Source: AP-15 sp035538335 (GTDB taxonomy: Bacteria > Pseudomonadota > Alphaproteobacteria > ATCC43930 > CGMCC-115725). Taken from it: DNA of 64,000 nucleotides. The stretch spans positions 31,476 to 95,475 of the forward strand of contig DATLKN010000058.1 in NCBI GenBank assembly GCA_035538335.1, read 5' to 3'. This document shows, one piece after another, positions 44,004 to 52,208 of the stretch. A program made the position numbers and the translations under genes. The notes beneath the pieces are model-generated. The model searched no databases. It saw only the letters and a program-made list of their open reading frames with translations, and was not told the DNA's origin. Position 1 is the stretch's first letter, and every line of letters begins with the position of its first letter.

Positions 44004-45176
44004 ATGGTTCTTGATCGGCGGCGTGAGAGCGAACTCGTACCTGAGTATAGCCTGACAGGCGACCTGTTGTCGTTCTTACGGTGCGGGCTTCAGTACCGGT
44101 ATCATAACGGAAGTTCTCTGCCGCCATCGCGGCCGGTGCAACTTTGGTTTGGTGAATTTGTACATGGGGCAATGGAAGCCGCATTTCGCATCTGGCGCGA
44201 CGCGGTGCCACGGGCTACCTTTCCCTGGCCCATGAATATCACGCCGCACCGGGGCAATCCGCCCACCGGAAGACTGGGTCACGACGTTGGAACCATCGGA
44301 GACACGATCGAGGGGACACTCCGAGTGCTGGGCAAGAATCCGCGCAGCAATGTCGTTCGCGACTCGGCTTACCGCCGAGTTGAGCGGGCGATCAACGAAC
44401 TTGGTCCTGATCTCTTTCCGCTCATCGCCGCGGCCGAGGAGCTCGTCATCGGTACAAGGGAGATCCCGGGCGCTACTGGCACCGCCCTACGGGCGAGGCT
44501 TTACGAATTGCATGGCATCATCGATGTAGTAACAGATGTTGAACTTACAGGCGCACCGGATTCCAACATATTTAAGCGTGCCGTTCAGGCTGCATACCCG
44601 GGGCTGACGGGCCGCTTCGAAGTCATCGTCGACTACAAGGGGTCTCGGCGTCCGGCAACTACCCACGACTATTGGCAGCAGGGCGACTGGCAGGTCCAAA
44701 CGTATGCCTGGCTGCGGGGACGACAGTCCGGGACGCTTCCTGTCGCAGCTGGCATCTTAATTTACATAAACGAGCTAGCCCCTACCTCGGACGATATCGA
44801 AGAATTGAGGCGTGAAGTGACGCGCCGGCAGACGGATATTGCTCCGGCGAATGGTAGTGCCGACTACTACCAACTCAACACATGGCGCCCAGGAAACGCC
44901 ATTCCGGCGTTTTCATTGGAATTTCGACTTGCGCGAGCCATTCGCGTTATCCCAGTCAATGCTCAAACACAGATTGCGGCAGCCGCCGAGTTCGATCGGG
45001 TCGTCCAAAGCATTGAGAGTTGCGTTGATACGGAAGCAGCCCATGGGCAGATCATCGCACATTGGCCTCCTCGCGGTGATGAAGAAACCTGCGCTGCGTG
45101 CGATTTTCGACATTTTTGTCCTGATCCTGCGCCCAGGCATAGAGCGCATGTGATCACGGCTCCTTCTGCTCCATGA
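44004..45176 (+). CDS. PD-(D/E)XK nuclease, Cas4/AddB C-terminal type
   Basis: A 390-residue nuclease. The catalytic acidic residues are seen in LHGIIDVV (Asp) and the core motif FEVIVDYKGSR (D-Y-K), followed by QQGDWQVQTYAWL. An N-terminal Cys (FLRCGLQYRY, near residue 25) with three C-terminal Cys (CAACDFRHFC) makes the four-Cys iron-sulfur site typical of Cas4 and AddB. Such enzymes resect DNA ends with a helicase partner. It follows the UvrD-like gene with a 9-bp gap and a GGGAG site. It converges on queC, 90 bp away. Confidence 0.87.
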   Translation: MVLDRRRESELVPEYSLTGDLLSFLRCGLQYRYHNGSSLPPSRPVQLWFGEFVHGAMEAAFRIWRDAVPRATFPWPMNITPHRGNPPTGRLGHDVGTIGDTIEGTLRVLGKNPRSNVVRDSAYRRVERAINELGPDLFPLIAAAEELVIGTREIPGATGTALRARLYELHGIIDVVTDVELTGAPDSNIFKRAVQAAYPGLTGRFEVIVDYKGSRRPATTHDYWQQGDWQVQTYAWLRGRQSGTLPVAAGILIYINELAPTSDDIEELRREVTRRQTDIAPANGSADYYQLNTWRPGNAIPAFSLEFRLARAIRVIPVNAQTQIAAAAEFDRVVQSIESCVDTEAAHGQIIAHWPPRGDEETCAACDFRHFCPDPAPRHRAHVITAPSAP

Positions 45177-45266
45177 GAATTGCACGATACCAATGCTGAG
45201 AGCACGCAGATGAGCCAGAGATGATTGGCTTTGCCACGCTATCTGAAATCTGAAACGACCAGCCGT

Positions 45267-45992
45267 CTATGCCGCTGCATTCGTCACGACACGCTTCTGC
45301 CGAAACTCTCCGTAGCCGCGCGCGCGAAGTTCGCATGCGGGGCATGTTCCGCAGCCATAGCCCCACTCGTGCCGGTTTGTGCGGTTTCCGTTATAACAGG
45401 TGTGCGTGTCTCGAAGGATCACATCGACAAGGCGTGCGCCGCCAATCTGATCTGCCAGTTCCCAGGTGGCGGACTTATCGATCCACATGAGCGGTGTATG
45501 AATAACAAAGTGACGCGCCGTTCCCAGATTGACCGCGAGCTGCATTGCCTTGATCGTGTCGTCGCGGCAATCCGGGTAGCCTGAGAAGTCTGTTTCGCAC
45601 ATCCCACCCACGATGTGCTTGGCGCCTCGACGGTACGCGGTAATCGCAGCGAAAGTCAGAAATACGAGGTTTCGGCCCGGAACAAACGTGGTGGGCAATC
45701 CTTCGTCCGTGAGGGCGATCTCGGTCGATTTGGTTAGGGCGGTTTCGCTGATCTCACCGAGCACGCCGAGGTCGATCACCTGATCCAATCCGAGACGTTC
45801 GGCCCAAGCTGGATTAGCCTGTCGTAGCGCTTCTCGCACCGGTTCGCGGCAGGCCAGTTCAATCGCGTGCCGTTGGCCGTACGCGAATCCAACTGTCTCA
45901 ACCGTCTCGAAGCGGTCGAGCGCCCAAGCGAGACATGTCGTTGAGTCCTGTCCGCCAGAAAATAAAACAAGCGCCTTTCCGCCATCAAGCAT
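45267..45992 (-). CDS. queC: QueC: 7-cyano-7-deazaguanine (preQ0) synthase
   Basis: A 241-residue enzyme that turns 7-carboxy-7-deazaguanine, ammonia and ATP into preQ0. The ATP-pyrophosphatase loop ALVLFSGGQDSTTCL is at residues 7-21. Zinc ligands lie in the C-terminal CYNGN...GYGCGTCPAC region (four Cys). The ATG at 45992 is fixed by the strong site AAGGAGGTGG, although the frame is open upstream. It overlaps the queD stop by 8 bp. In this island it is the last step supplying the base for DNA modification. Confidence 0.93.
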   Translation of the reverse strand: MLDGGKALVLFSGGQDSTTCLAWALDRFETVETVGFAYGQRHAIELACREPVREALRQANPAWAERLGLDQVIDLGVLGEISETALTKSTEIALTDEGLPTTFVPGRNLVFLTFAAITAYRRGAKHIVGGMCETDFSGYPDCRDDTIKAMQLAVNLGTARHFVIHTPLMWIDKSATWELADQIGGARLVDVILRDTHTCYNGNRTNRHEWGYGCGTCPACELRARGYGEFRQKRVVTNAAA

Positions 45993-46392
45993 GTGCCACC
46001 TCCTTAGCCGCGGTGGTCGTGTTCGTTCGCTGTGGGCCGTAATAGGCGCATCCTTCCCCGCAACTGTCTCGGTACACGGCGATCTTCTGAAGGCCGTCGA
46101 TCTGAGGTTTAAGTCTATTCCAAATAAAATACGCCAAATTTTCCAGGGTGGGCGGTCCAAGCTCTGGTATCTCATTGAGAAAATGGTGATCCAGATCATC
46201 GTGCGCGGCCACCATCAGGGCTTCTAATTCTCCAAGATCGAGAACCCATCCCGCATTTGTCCGCTCACCGCAGACAAATACCTCTGCCCGATAGGAGTGA
46301 CCGTGAAGGCGCGTGTAGCGCCCATGCGAATAAGCGGAGTCGTCAAGCGCATGCGCCGCTTCAAAACGAAACTCCTTGAAGATTTCAAACAT
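45985..46392 (-). CDS. queD: QueD-like 6-carboxy-tetrahydropterin synthase
   Basis: A 135-residue protein of the PTPS/QueD family, which converts dihydroneopterin triphosphate into 6-carboxy-tetrahydropterin. Zinc His residues are in FEAAHALD and RLHGHSY, the catalytic His in DDLDHHFLNEI and a Glu in PTLENLAYFIW. The Cys expected four residues before the HGH motif is Tyr (GRYTRLHGH), while the tail carries SCGEGCAYYG. This pattern appears to belong to an alphaproteobacterial QueD branch. It is 9 bp after queE in the operon. Confidence 0.9.
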   Translation of the reverse strand: MFEIFKEFRFEAAHALDDSAYSHGRYTRLHGHSYRAEVFVCGERTNAGWVLDLGELEALMVAAHDDLDHHFLNEIPELGPPTLENLAYFIWNRLKPQIDGLQKIAVYRDSCGEGCAYYGPQRTNTTTAAKEVAHA

Positions 46393-46401
46393 CGGACGCC
46401 T

Positions 46402-47031
46402 CTACCGAATTCCGATAATTTTGTGCGTCTGCAACGTTAGCCGCCAACGCGGATGAGCGAGGCAGTACGCGGTGGCTGCAGCGGTGTTTTCGGCGAGTGC
46501 CGGCCCATCCATCGGTTGCAACAGGAAATGGTCGAAGGTTAAGGCCTCGAACTGAGTAGGCTCGGCGCCCGACTGTGGAAACACAAGCTTCAATTCGTTT
46601 CCGCGCTTGAGGGCTAGCGGCGCCCCGGCCTTGGGGCTCACGCAGATCCAGTCCAGCCCAACCGGGGGTTCGAGAGTGCCGTTCGTCTCGATCGCAATCT
46701 CGAAATCGCTGGCGTGCAATTCTGAAATCAGGGCCGCATCGAGTTGCAGCAACGGTTCGCCACCTGTGCAAACGACGAATCGGTTGGCGTCGCCGCGCCA
46801 CTCCGCGGCAATTGCCGCGACGAGTTTTTGGGCGGTAGAGAATTTTCCGCCGCCGACGCCGTTCGTTCCGACGAAGTCGGTGTCGCAGAAAGTGCAGGCC
46901 GCGGCCGGCCGATCTGTTTCTCGACCAGACCAGAGATTGCACCCCGCAAACCGGCAGAACACAGCGGCCCGGCCGGCGTGCCTTCCCTCGCCTTGCAGGG
47001 TGTAAAAGATCTCTTTGATCGAATAGGTCAT
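46402..47031 (-). CDS. queE: QueE: 7-carboxy-7-deazaguanine synthase (radical SAM)
   Basis: A 209-residue radical SAM enzyme that contracts 6-carboxy-tetrahydropterin to 7-carboxy-7-deazaguanine. The iron-sulfur Cys are spaced C-x14-C-x2-C (GCNLWSGRETDRPAAACTFC), the variant known from Burkholderia multivorans QueE rather than the plain C-x3-C-x2-C. SAM/substrate contacts are in VVCTGGEPLLQL and IAIETNGTL. One base separates its start from the dpdB1 stop, so it belongs to the dpdC-queC operon. Confidence 0.93.
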   Translation of the reverse strand: MTYSIKEIFYTLQGEGRHAGRAAVFCRFAGCNLWSGRETDRPAAACTFCDTDFVGTNGVGGGKFSTAQKLVAAIAAEWRGDANRFVVCTGGEPLLQLDAALISELHASDFEIAIETNGTLEPPVGLDWICVSPKAGAPLALKRGNELKLVFPQSGAEPTQFEALTFDHFLLQPMDGPALAENTAAATAYCLAHPRWRLTLQTHKIIGIR

Positions 47032-47032
47032 G

Positions 47033-48103
47033 TTATGCGGCTTCCGCCCTCATCATTGACCGTTTGAGCACTTGCACGAGATGGAGCGAGAGTTGCCGGA
47101 CGTCCCCTGGGACGTTCTGAAGCCCATTCCAGCGCCGTCGTTCGGCGCCGAAATCCCACTCTCCGGAACTCCAAGCGGTGTTGCCCACGAGATGCTGTAA
47201 GCCCTTCGCGAAGGCCTCTCTGTCCTCCGCGCCAATCATCACGTGGAGCGCCTCCATGACGTACCCCATGGCAATGATCCCGGTGCCATGCACCAAACGG
47301 GATGTCTCTGGGTTCTTGCCGGTCCAATCTTCGGCAAAGACGTGTTTCACCGCGTGGAAAAATTCGCTTAGGAGCGTGAAGCCCTTCGCGAGCAAAAGGT
47401 CGTTGTCGCTCCCATAGAGCCTCAGGGCACCATCGGACAGGGAGTTCATAATCACTCTCTGGAGGACTGTGTCGCGGATCGTGCCTTTGGGGTTGGTCTG
47501 CTGTCGGATCAGGCCCTGCAGTGCGGAGCCCTGGCGATAATTGAGCGCCTCAGTCAGAAGCGCCGCTTGGGAACGGTTGGACAGCCGCGGCGGTAAATCC
47601 GATACTTGCGGCAACAGTTCGTAGATCAGGGCCTTGGGCAATGGCCGGGTATTATTAATCAAAATGAATTGTCTTTGAAGCTCTTCAAGATTTGTACATA
47701 AAAAACCCGAAACCAGCACATCAAATTGTTTACTTGTTAAATCTATCAGCGCAGTGAACCGCTGTTGACCATCGACGATCCAACCTGGTGGGCCTTGCGA
47801 GACATCGATCGTGACCCGTCCCGTACCGGCGTCCGTTGGTTCGAGTGTCGCCGCGTGAGTGAAGGCGACAACGATCGGGTTCGGGAGGATTGCGGTCGGC
47901 TTCGCGAGATAGTCGCGAATTTCGCGAATGTGGTTGGCGATCTGAGGGCGCTGAAAGCCACGAAGCGTTCCCGCGACGTCACGGCCGGCGCGATCGATCT
48001 TGGCAAATCGGACGATATCGGTTGCGGGTGCGACGAACGTAAATACCGACAGCGACTCGCTTTGGCGCGGGATCAGGGCGTCGTAGGAAAGAACGCGCGT
48101 CAT
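47033..48103 (-). CDS. dpdB: DpdB paralogue 1 (DGQHR-domain protein)
   Basis: A 356-residue DGQHR-domain protein. The signature GWIVDGQQRFTALIDL lies near residues 106-121, followed by QRQFILINNTRPLPKALIYELLP. The family is ParB/DndB-like and DpdB is the ATP-using partner that DpdA needs to exchange guanine in DNA. It starts with ATGA coupling to dpdA, so the two should be made in equal amounts. A second, related protein lies on the other side of dpdA. Which one serves DpdA cannot be decided from sequence; both could form a heteromer. Confidence 0.87.
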   Translation of the reverse strand: MTRVLSYDALIPRQSESLSVFTFVAPATDIVRFAKIDRAGRDVAGTLRGFQRPQIANHIREIRDYLAKPTAILPNPIVVAFTHAATLEPTDAGTGRVTIDVSQGPPGWIVDGQQRFTALIDLTSKQFDVLVSGFLCTNLEELQRQFILINNTRPLPKALIYELLPQVSDLPPRLSNRSQAALLTEALNYRQGSALQGLIRQQTNPKGTIRDTVLQRVIMNSLSDGALRLYGSDNDLLLAKGFTLLSEFFHAVKHVFAEDWTGKNPETSRLVHGTGIIAMGYVMEALHVMIGAEDREAFAKGLQHLVGNTAWSSGEWDFGAERRRWNGLQNVPGDVRQLSLHLVQVLKRSMMRAEAA

Positions 48104-49389
48104 GCTGGGTCACTTCGGAGTTCACGAAGATACCGGTAGAAGACATACAGATTGTGGATGCCCCGCCTCTTGTTCCGATTGGATGATCGAAAGATCAGGG
48201 CTTCGACGCCGCCCTCTCGGCAGACGCGACAGTCGCAGTCCTCCCAAGGACGATCAGCCAATGTCCGCTCGTAGAGTCGACGCTGGCGTTCGATCGCCTC
48301 GATCTTGCGTGCTGGCGAGGCGTCGTTGTGCCAATTGAGAATGGACCAATAATCCATGACGTGGTCGAGCGCTTCCTGGGTTCCGACTTCGCGGTTCGCA
48401 AAACGGCGGACGGCCGATAATGCAGCGACCTCAAGTTCAAGGATCTGCTCCTGATTGAGTTCGCCCTCGAGCGCTTTGTGCCGGAGCTTGTTATTCTCGA
48501 TCGCTTGAGGAATACGAATGGCCGTGTAGTGCGAGAGTTGACCGCCCGGATCGCGAGCAAAGTAGTTTTTCCGCGCATCCTTGAACGCCCGCAAGAGCGG
48601 CGACGTGGTATCGAAGCTCGCAACGCCGTATTGCGCCAAATTCGGTAGGTGCTCGATCTTCGCAAAGCCGAGGAGATGGAGTTGTACATGGGGCGGAACG
48701 GCCCCACGAATAGCAGTCAGCGCATGATGAATCTGGTCAATCCGGAGCGGTACAAGGCCGCCAACCGCGAGGTAATTGTACCCCATTTTGGCTAAAGCGG
48801 CGGCGGCGTCCGCCATGCTTTGTGCCGACCAACCCTGAACGACCCCCATCGGCGTGAAGGTCGGGCCTAAGCGCCGCGCTCGCCCTAAAAATTCCGTCGC
48901 TAGTTCGAGCGTGATCTCATAACGATCACGAACCTGGCGGGTGATCTCGTCCTTCGTCCGGCCGGGCGCCTCGTCGAAATCGAAGATGAGATGGTCTACC
49001 GAGCAGCCATGTGTGAAACCGGCGTCGGCGTAAAACTCTATCGTATCTTCGGGGCGATAGGGGGGCTCAGCAAGGTCTCGGTAGGAGAAGGCTCCGCAGT
49101 CTCCCATCATCATACTGCCGGGGAATTGCTCTCGCGGATATCGCAGAAACCTGCGTGCGCCTTCGCGACGGAAGCGCATTAGCTGCGGCGCGGTGTATTT
49201 GCCGGTGATCCTGGCGTCACCGACAATCCCGCGCGAGACCAGGATGCCGTCATAGGGCGTCTCGTCGAGGAACTCATGCGGGTAGAGGTCGTCGCGATGA
49301 ACAGCACGACCGGCTCCGCTTCGATCCGCCGCGAAATCATAGTCTGGGTCGATGAAGTCCAGACTATCGGCGAAGACAAATTTCATCAT
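48100..49389 (-). CDS. dpdA: DpdA: DNA guanine transglycosylase (TGT-like)
   Basis: A 429-residue protein of the tRNA-guanine transglycosylase fold, the marker of the Dpd system; it replaces guanine in DNA by preQ0. Visible are the Asp of MGDCGAFSYRD (D97), VVQGWS near 184-189, AVGGLVP near 208-214, the probable nucleophile Asp in SFDTTSPLL (D260) and the zinc site CDCRVC (C385, C387, C390) plus H412. These match TGT catalytic and zinc residues, but the protein is diverged from QueTGT (N-terminus MMKFVFADSLDFIDPDYDF). ATGA couplings join it to both dpdB genes. Confidence 0.93.
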   Translation of the reverse strand: MMKFVFADSLDFIDPDYDFAADRSGAGRAVHRDDLYPHEFLDETPYDGILVSRGIVGDARITGKYTAPQLMRFRREGARRFLRYPREQFPGSMMMGDCGAFSYRDLAEPPYRPEDTIEFYADAGFTHGCSVDHLIFDFDEAPGRTKDEITRQVRDRYEITLELATEFLGRARRLGPTFTPMGVVQGWSAQSMADAAAALAKMGYNYLAVGGLVPLRIDQIHHALTAIRGAVPPHVQLHLLGFAKIEHLPNLAQYGVASFDTTSPLLRAFKDARKNYFARDPGGQLSHYTAIRIPQAIENNKLRHKALEGELNQEQILELEVAALSAVRRFANREVGTQEALDHVMDYWSILNWHNDASPARKIEAIERQRRLYERTLADRPWEDCDCRVCREGGVEALIFRSSNRNKRRGIHNLYVFYRYLRELRSDPA

Positions 49390-50516
49390 GCGACCTTTGC
49401 GAAGGAATGCGCATGATCAAGACGCGCGAGTTGGTCGGAGAGCAGCCGAACATCGCGGGCGATATTCTGGATATCGTTCCACTCTCTTCCGATGTCGGGC
49501 CACCGCCCGCGGGTCCAGCAGCAATAAGGCGCGATGCGGCTCAGCGCCTCTGATGCGAACCGGCGGCCGTCGGTCCCGCCCGGCGCTCGCGACATTATTC
49601 GATCCATCAGACAGCCCATCGCCTGAACCCCGGCCGAGTGCATGAGCCGACTTTCGGTTGGCGGTTTTCCCCAGGCATCAGGAAACACGTCCTTAACCGC
49701 ACTCCAGAAGGCGACAAGAGTCCGGTACATGGCGGGAATATCCGCCGGGGCTGATGCGGAGGCCTTGTAGGGGGCGAGGGCGCCAAGCGGGCTGCTGATA
49801 CTGCTGCGAATGACCGTGATCAGCGCATTGTCGACCACGACGGCTTCAGCCTGGTCTTCGGACGGTCGGCGGATCAGGCGGTGGAATGGCGAGCCCAAGG
49901 TCGTGTTCAGCCTGTTGCAGAGTTCACTCGGGACTCTGCGGGGCGCGAGATCGCGCGGAAGAATGGTGTCCACTTCGGGCAACAATTCATTGATGAGCCG
50001 CGACGGTAACGGTCTCGCCTTGTTGACGAGAATGAACTGCTCGCGATGAACCGAGAGGTCTTGTGAAACGAACGCGATGACAGGGACAGGCAAGCTCTTG
50101 TTCCGCGCCTCGGAGAGCGCGATCGAGCGCTGCTGGCCGTCGACAATCCAGGCGGCCTTCACGCCGCCCCGTGGGATGGGAATGCGGAGCGTGCCGGCCT
50201 GGGCTGACTCGACAAGTCCGGTCGGCCGAGGGCCGCGGGAGCCCGTGAACTGAGCGCGAGGGGAGATTGCCAGGATGATTGCGTTCGGGAACAGCACGGC
50301 GCCCGCGTCCAGGAAATCGACGATCCCTTGAACATGGTGCCGAATCTCTTTGCGTTGGAACCCATGCAGCCGGTGTTTGCTGTCCCGCCGCACGCGACTG
50401 ATGTCAGCGATTCGCAGGAGGTCGGCGCCCGGGACAAAGAAGGCGAAGACATCGATATCGTCTCCCTGTTTTGTCCGCAGTGCGCGGACAACCAGGTGGT
50501 CGTTGTCGGCGCTCAT
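49386..50516 (-). CDS. dpdB: DpdB paralogue 2 (DGQHR-domain protein)
   Basis: A 376-residue DGQHR-domain protein with AAWIVDGQQRSIALSEA near residues 121-137 and REQFILVNKARPLPSRLINELLP near 160. The two halves of the family pattern match dpdB1, showing common descent, but the copies are clearly diverged. The Met at 50516 overlaps the dpdC stop (ATGA). It is upstream of dpdA in the operon, dpdB1 downstream. The described Salmonella cluster, as far as I recall, has one dpdB, so the duplicate is unusual. Confidence 0.85.
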   Translation of the reverse strand: MSADNDHLVVRALRTKQGDDIDVFAFFVPGADLLRIADISRVRRDSKHRLHGFQRKEIRHHVQGIVDFLDAGAVLFPNAIILAISPRAQFTGSRGPRPTGLVESAQAGTLRIPIPRGGVKAAWIVDGQQRSIALSEARNKSLPVPVIAFVSQDLSVHREQFILVNKARPLPSRLINELLPEVDTILPRDLAPRRVPSELCNRLNTTLGSPFHRLIRRPSEDQAEAVVVDNALITVIRSSISSPLGALAPYKASASAPADIPAMYRTLVAFWSAVKDVFPDAWGKPPTESRLMHSAGVQAMGCLMDRIMSRAPGGTDGRRFASEALSRIAPYCCWTRGRWPDIGREWNDIQNIARDVRLLSDQLARLDHAHSFAKVA

Positions 50517-51577
50517 GCGGCCCTCCGAGACGTCGCTAAACGGCAGAGTCGTGCGAATCGGGATTGCTCGCACGCCATACCCTCTTGGTCACGCAGCAGG
50601 CGGAGCAGCCTGGCAACGCCGATCCCGGAATCAAGGTGTTGGCGAATGACCTCTAGCACGGCAGCGTCGGTAGAGCGGCGTCGAACCAGGGTCGCTGGCG
50701 CTGTCATCTGCCCAAGGGCGGTCGCGACCCAGTTCGCGTGCGCTGCGGCATCGCCGTCAGGGAGTTCGGGAAGGCATTCTCGTACAAAATGCGCCAACGC
50801 CCGCTGTGCCAGATCTATGCGCGCGCCCGGGGCATATTCAGCCAGTCGATCGTCATACGGCATGACGTATGGTTGGAGCGCCTCCGGCAGAACGGTTCGC
50901 AAGCCCGATCCGACAATTCGGAGACGAGCTAAATGGTTCTGTGGGATCTGGGCCAGGGCGGAACCGACGAGGCTTGCGTAAGTGTGGCTGAGCGACGCGA
51001 TGATTACCCCTTTGCAACGAGGCTTAAATATCGCGTCAAGCGGGGTCGCAAACGGACCGCGACCGATGGCTCGCCACCACGCCGACGGATCGAAGCGGCC
51101 CTCTATTCGAGTGGCGATATTCTCTGGCCCGGTGCCGGACAAGGTTAGGCCGTATGCTGGGATCGACAAACCGGCGCGGACGAGGCCGAGGCCCGCAGAA
51201 ACGATGTAGAGGTCCGCGTCGCACTCGGCCGCTAGCTTGAGGGCAACTCGGAACCCTCGCCCCTGGTAGAGGTCACTCGCGCGGTGCGTGGGTCTGAGGT
51301 CGGTCAGGGTTCGGAGCCACGCAGTTTCTACCCGCTTTTGCGAATCGCAGAGAAGTGAGATCGCTTGGGCATCGCGGCCAGGGAGCGCCGCCTTCCGGCT
51401 TGAACACGGGACGAGAATCGCTGCGGGCTTGCCCGAAACTGCGCCGCTAGGCCGCGTAGAAGCCAGCTTTCCGCTTGCCGTGAGCATCGATCGGTTCGGT
51501 TTCACCGCGGCGCTCACTCCCTCGATGGCCACCAGATATAGTGATCCAGGGCTCACGGTATACGAGGGCTGGATCAT
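50513..51577 (-). CDS. dpdC: DpdC-like protein (preQ0 to ADG conversion in DNA)
   Basis: A 354-residue protein. Residues about 50-190 resemble the YaaA/DUF328-type domain: AAILVPCSSRKAALPG, then LYQGRGFRVALKLAAECDADLYIVSAGLGLVRAG. DpdC is reported to hydrate the nitrile of preQ0 in DNA to give 7-amido-7-deazaguanine. The C-terminal 90 residues are helical. The first Met at 51577 is used; an alternative is at 51487. It opens the seven-gene leftward operon. A small GC hairpin (51593-51606) lies about 16 bp before the start. Confidence 0.75.
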   Translation of the reverse strand: MIQPSYTVSPGSLYLVAIEGVSAAVKPNRSMLTASGKLASTRPSGAVSGKPAAILVPCSSRKAALPGRDAQAISLLCDSQKRVETAWLRTLTDLRPTHRASDLYQGRGFRVALKLAAECDADLYIVSAGLGLVRAGLSIPAYGLTLSGTGPENIATRIEGRFDPSAWWRAIGRGPFATPLDAIFKPRCKGVIIASLSHTYASLVGSALAQIPQNHLARLRIVGSGLRTVLPEALQPYVMPYDDRLAEYAPGARIDLAQRALAHFVRECLPELPDGDAAAHANWVATALGQMTAPATLVRRRSTDAAVLEVIRQHLDSGIGVARLLRLLRDQEGMACEQSRFARLCRLATSRRAA

Positions 51578-52208
51578 ACAATATTTTCACATCCCCCGCT
51601 AGGGGGCACATTCGGATTGTCGCGGTTTTCTCGACGGCGATCGCCGGAACGAACGCTCGACGGTGCTTCACGGGTTGCAGTTTTTGAGCTGGCTCAAGCT
51701 CAAGCCGGCGAAAAACTGATAGACGTCGGAAACTCCTGATGCGACGGAACCCGGCTCGCGCTTCTTGATGGCGGCCGACATATAGCTTGGCTGCGGCTGT
51801 CCTGGGATACCCGTATCGAGAGGCTCGGGGGGTGCGCAGCCATGCGTTCTTCAAGGGTGGTTCGGGTCGCGTGGCCGGATCTCCGGTCGCGAGACTCAAG
51901 CGGCCTCCTGTTCGGGTCCGGCTTGCGTATCGGTGCCCGGTTGCAAGGCGCGCTAGGAAATTCTCAGAATGCACAACGCCGCAGATCCGGCGCGGCGGTG
52001 GTCGAGGGCCGCCTCAGCAATCGCGCAGCACCTGACGAGGCGTTGCGGCGCCCGCGGCGGTTGATCAGGGTCGACGTTTAGATTGTACATGGTTCGCTGC
52101 AGCAGGACTTCGTCGAACGTGCGGCGATTTGCGATGTCGGCACCCCCGCGAGGGGGCTTGCCGTGCCGTCCAATATCTCGCTGTTGTTTTCGTGGTACGC
52201 TCAAGCCC
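51578..52208. other. 630-bp divergent intergenic region with two similar hairpins
   Basis: It lies between dpdC (leftward) and the phosphatase gene (rightward), so it should hold both promoters. Near each gene is a similar short hairpin: CCCCC-GCTA-GGGGG (51593-51606) and CCCCC-GCGA-GGGGG (52143-52156). On the minus strand a frame around 51840-51675 ends ...SDVYQFFAGLSLSQLKNCNP and reads like coding sequence, but it has no clear start; it may be a remnant. Nothing else was recognised. Confidence 0.4.

Noticed and set aside
45267..46199. N-terminal extension of QueC to 46199
   Set aside because: The extension is antisense to queD and unlike the family. The ATG at 45992 has a strong ribosome site and begins at the ATP-binding strand.
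47033..50516. A Dnd (phosphorothioate) system, because DGQHR proteins resemble DndB
   Set aside because: No dndA, C, D or E-like genes are present, while a TGT-like DpdA lies between them and preQ0 genes follow.
51593..51606. PreQ1-type riboswitch before dpdC
   Set aside because: Only a simple 5-bp hairpin is present. The conserved A-rich tail and core of known preQ1 classes were not found.
51447..51974. 175-codon minus-strand frame overlapping the dpdC start region
   Set aside because: It lies in another frame over the dpdC N-terminus and its product has no domain features. Only a short different-frame remnant near 51675-51840 looked coding, and that is noted with the intergenic region.
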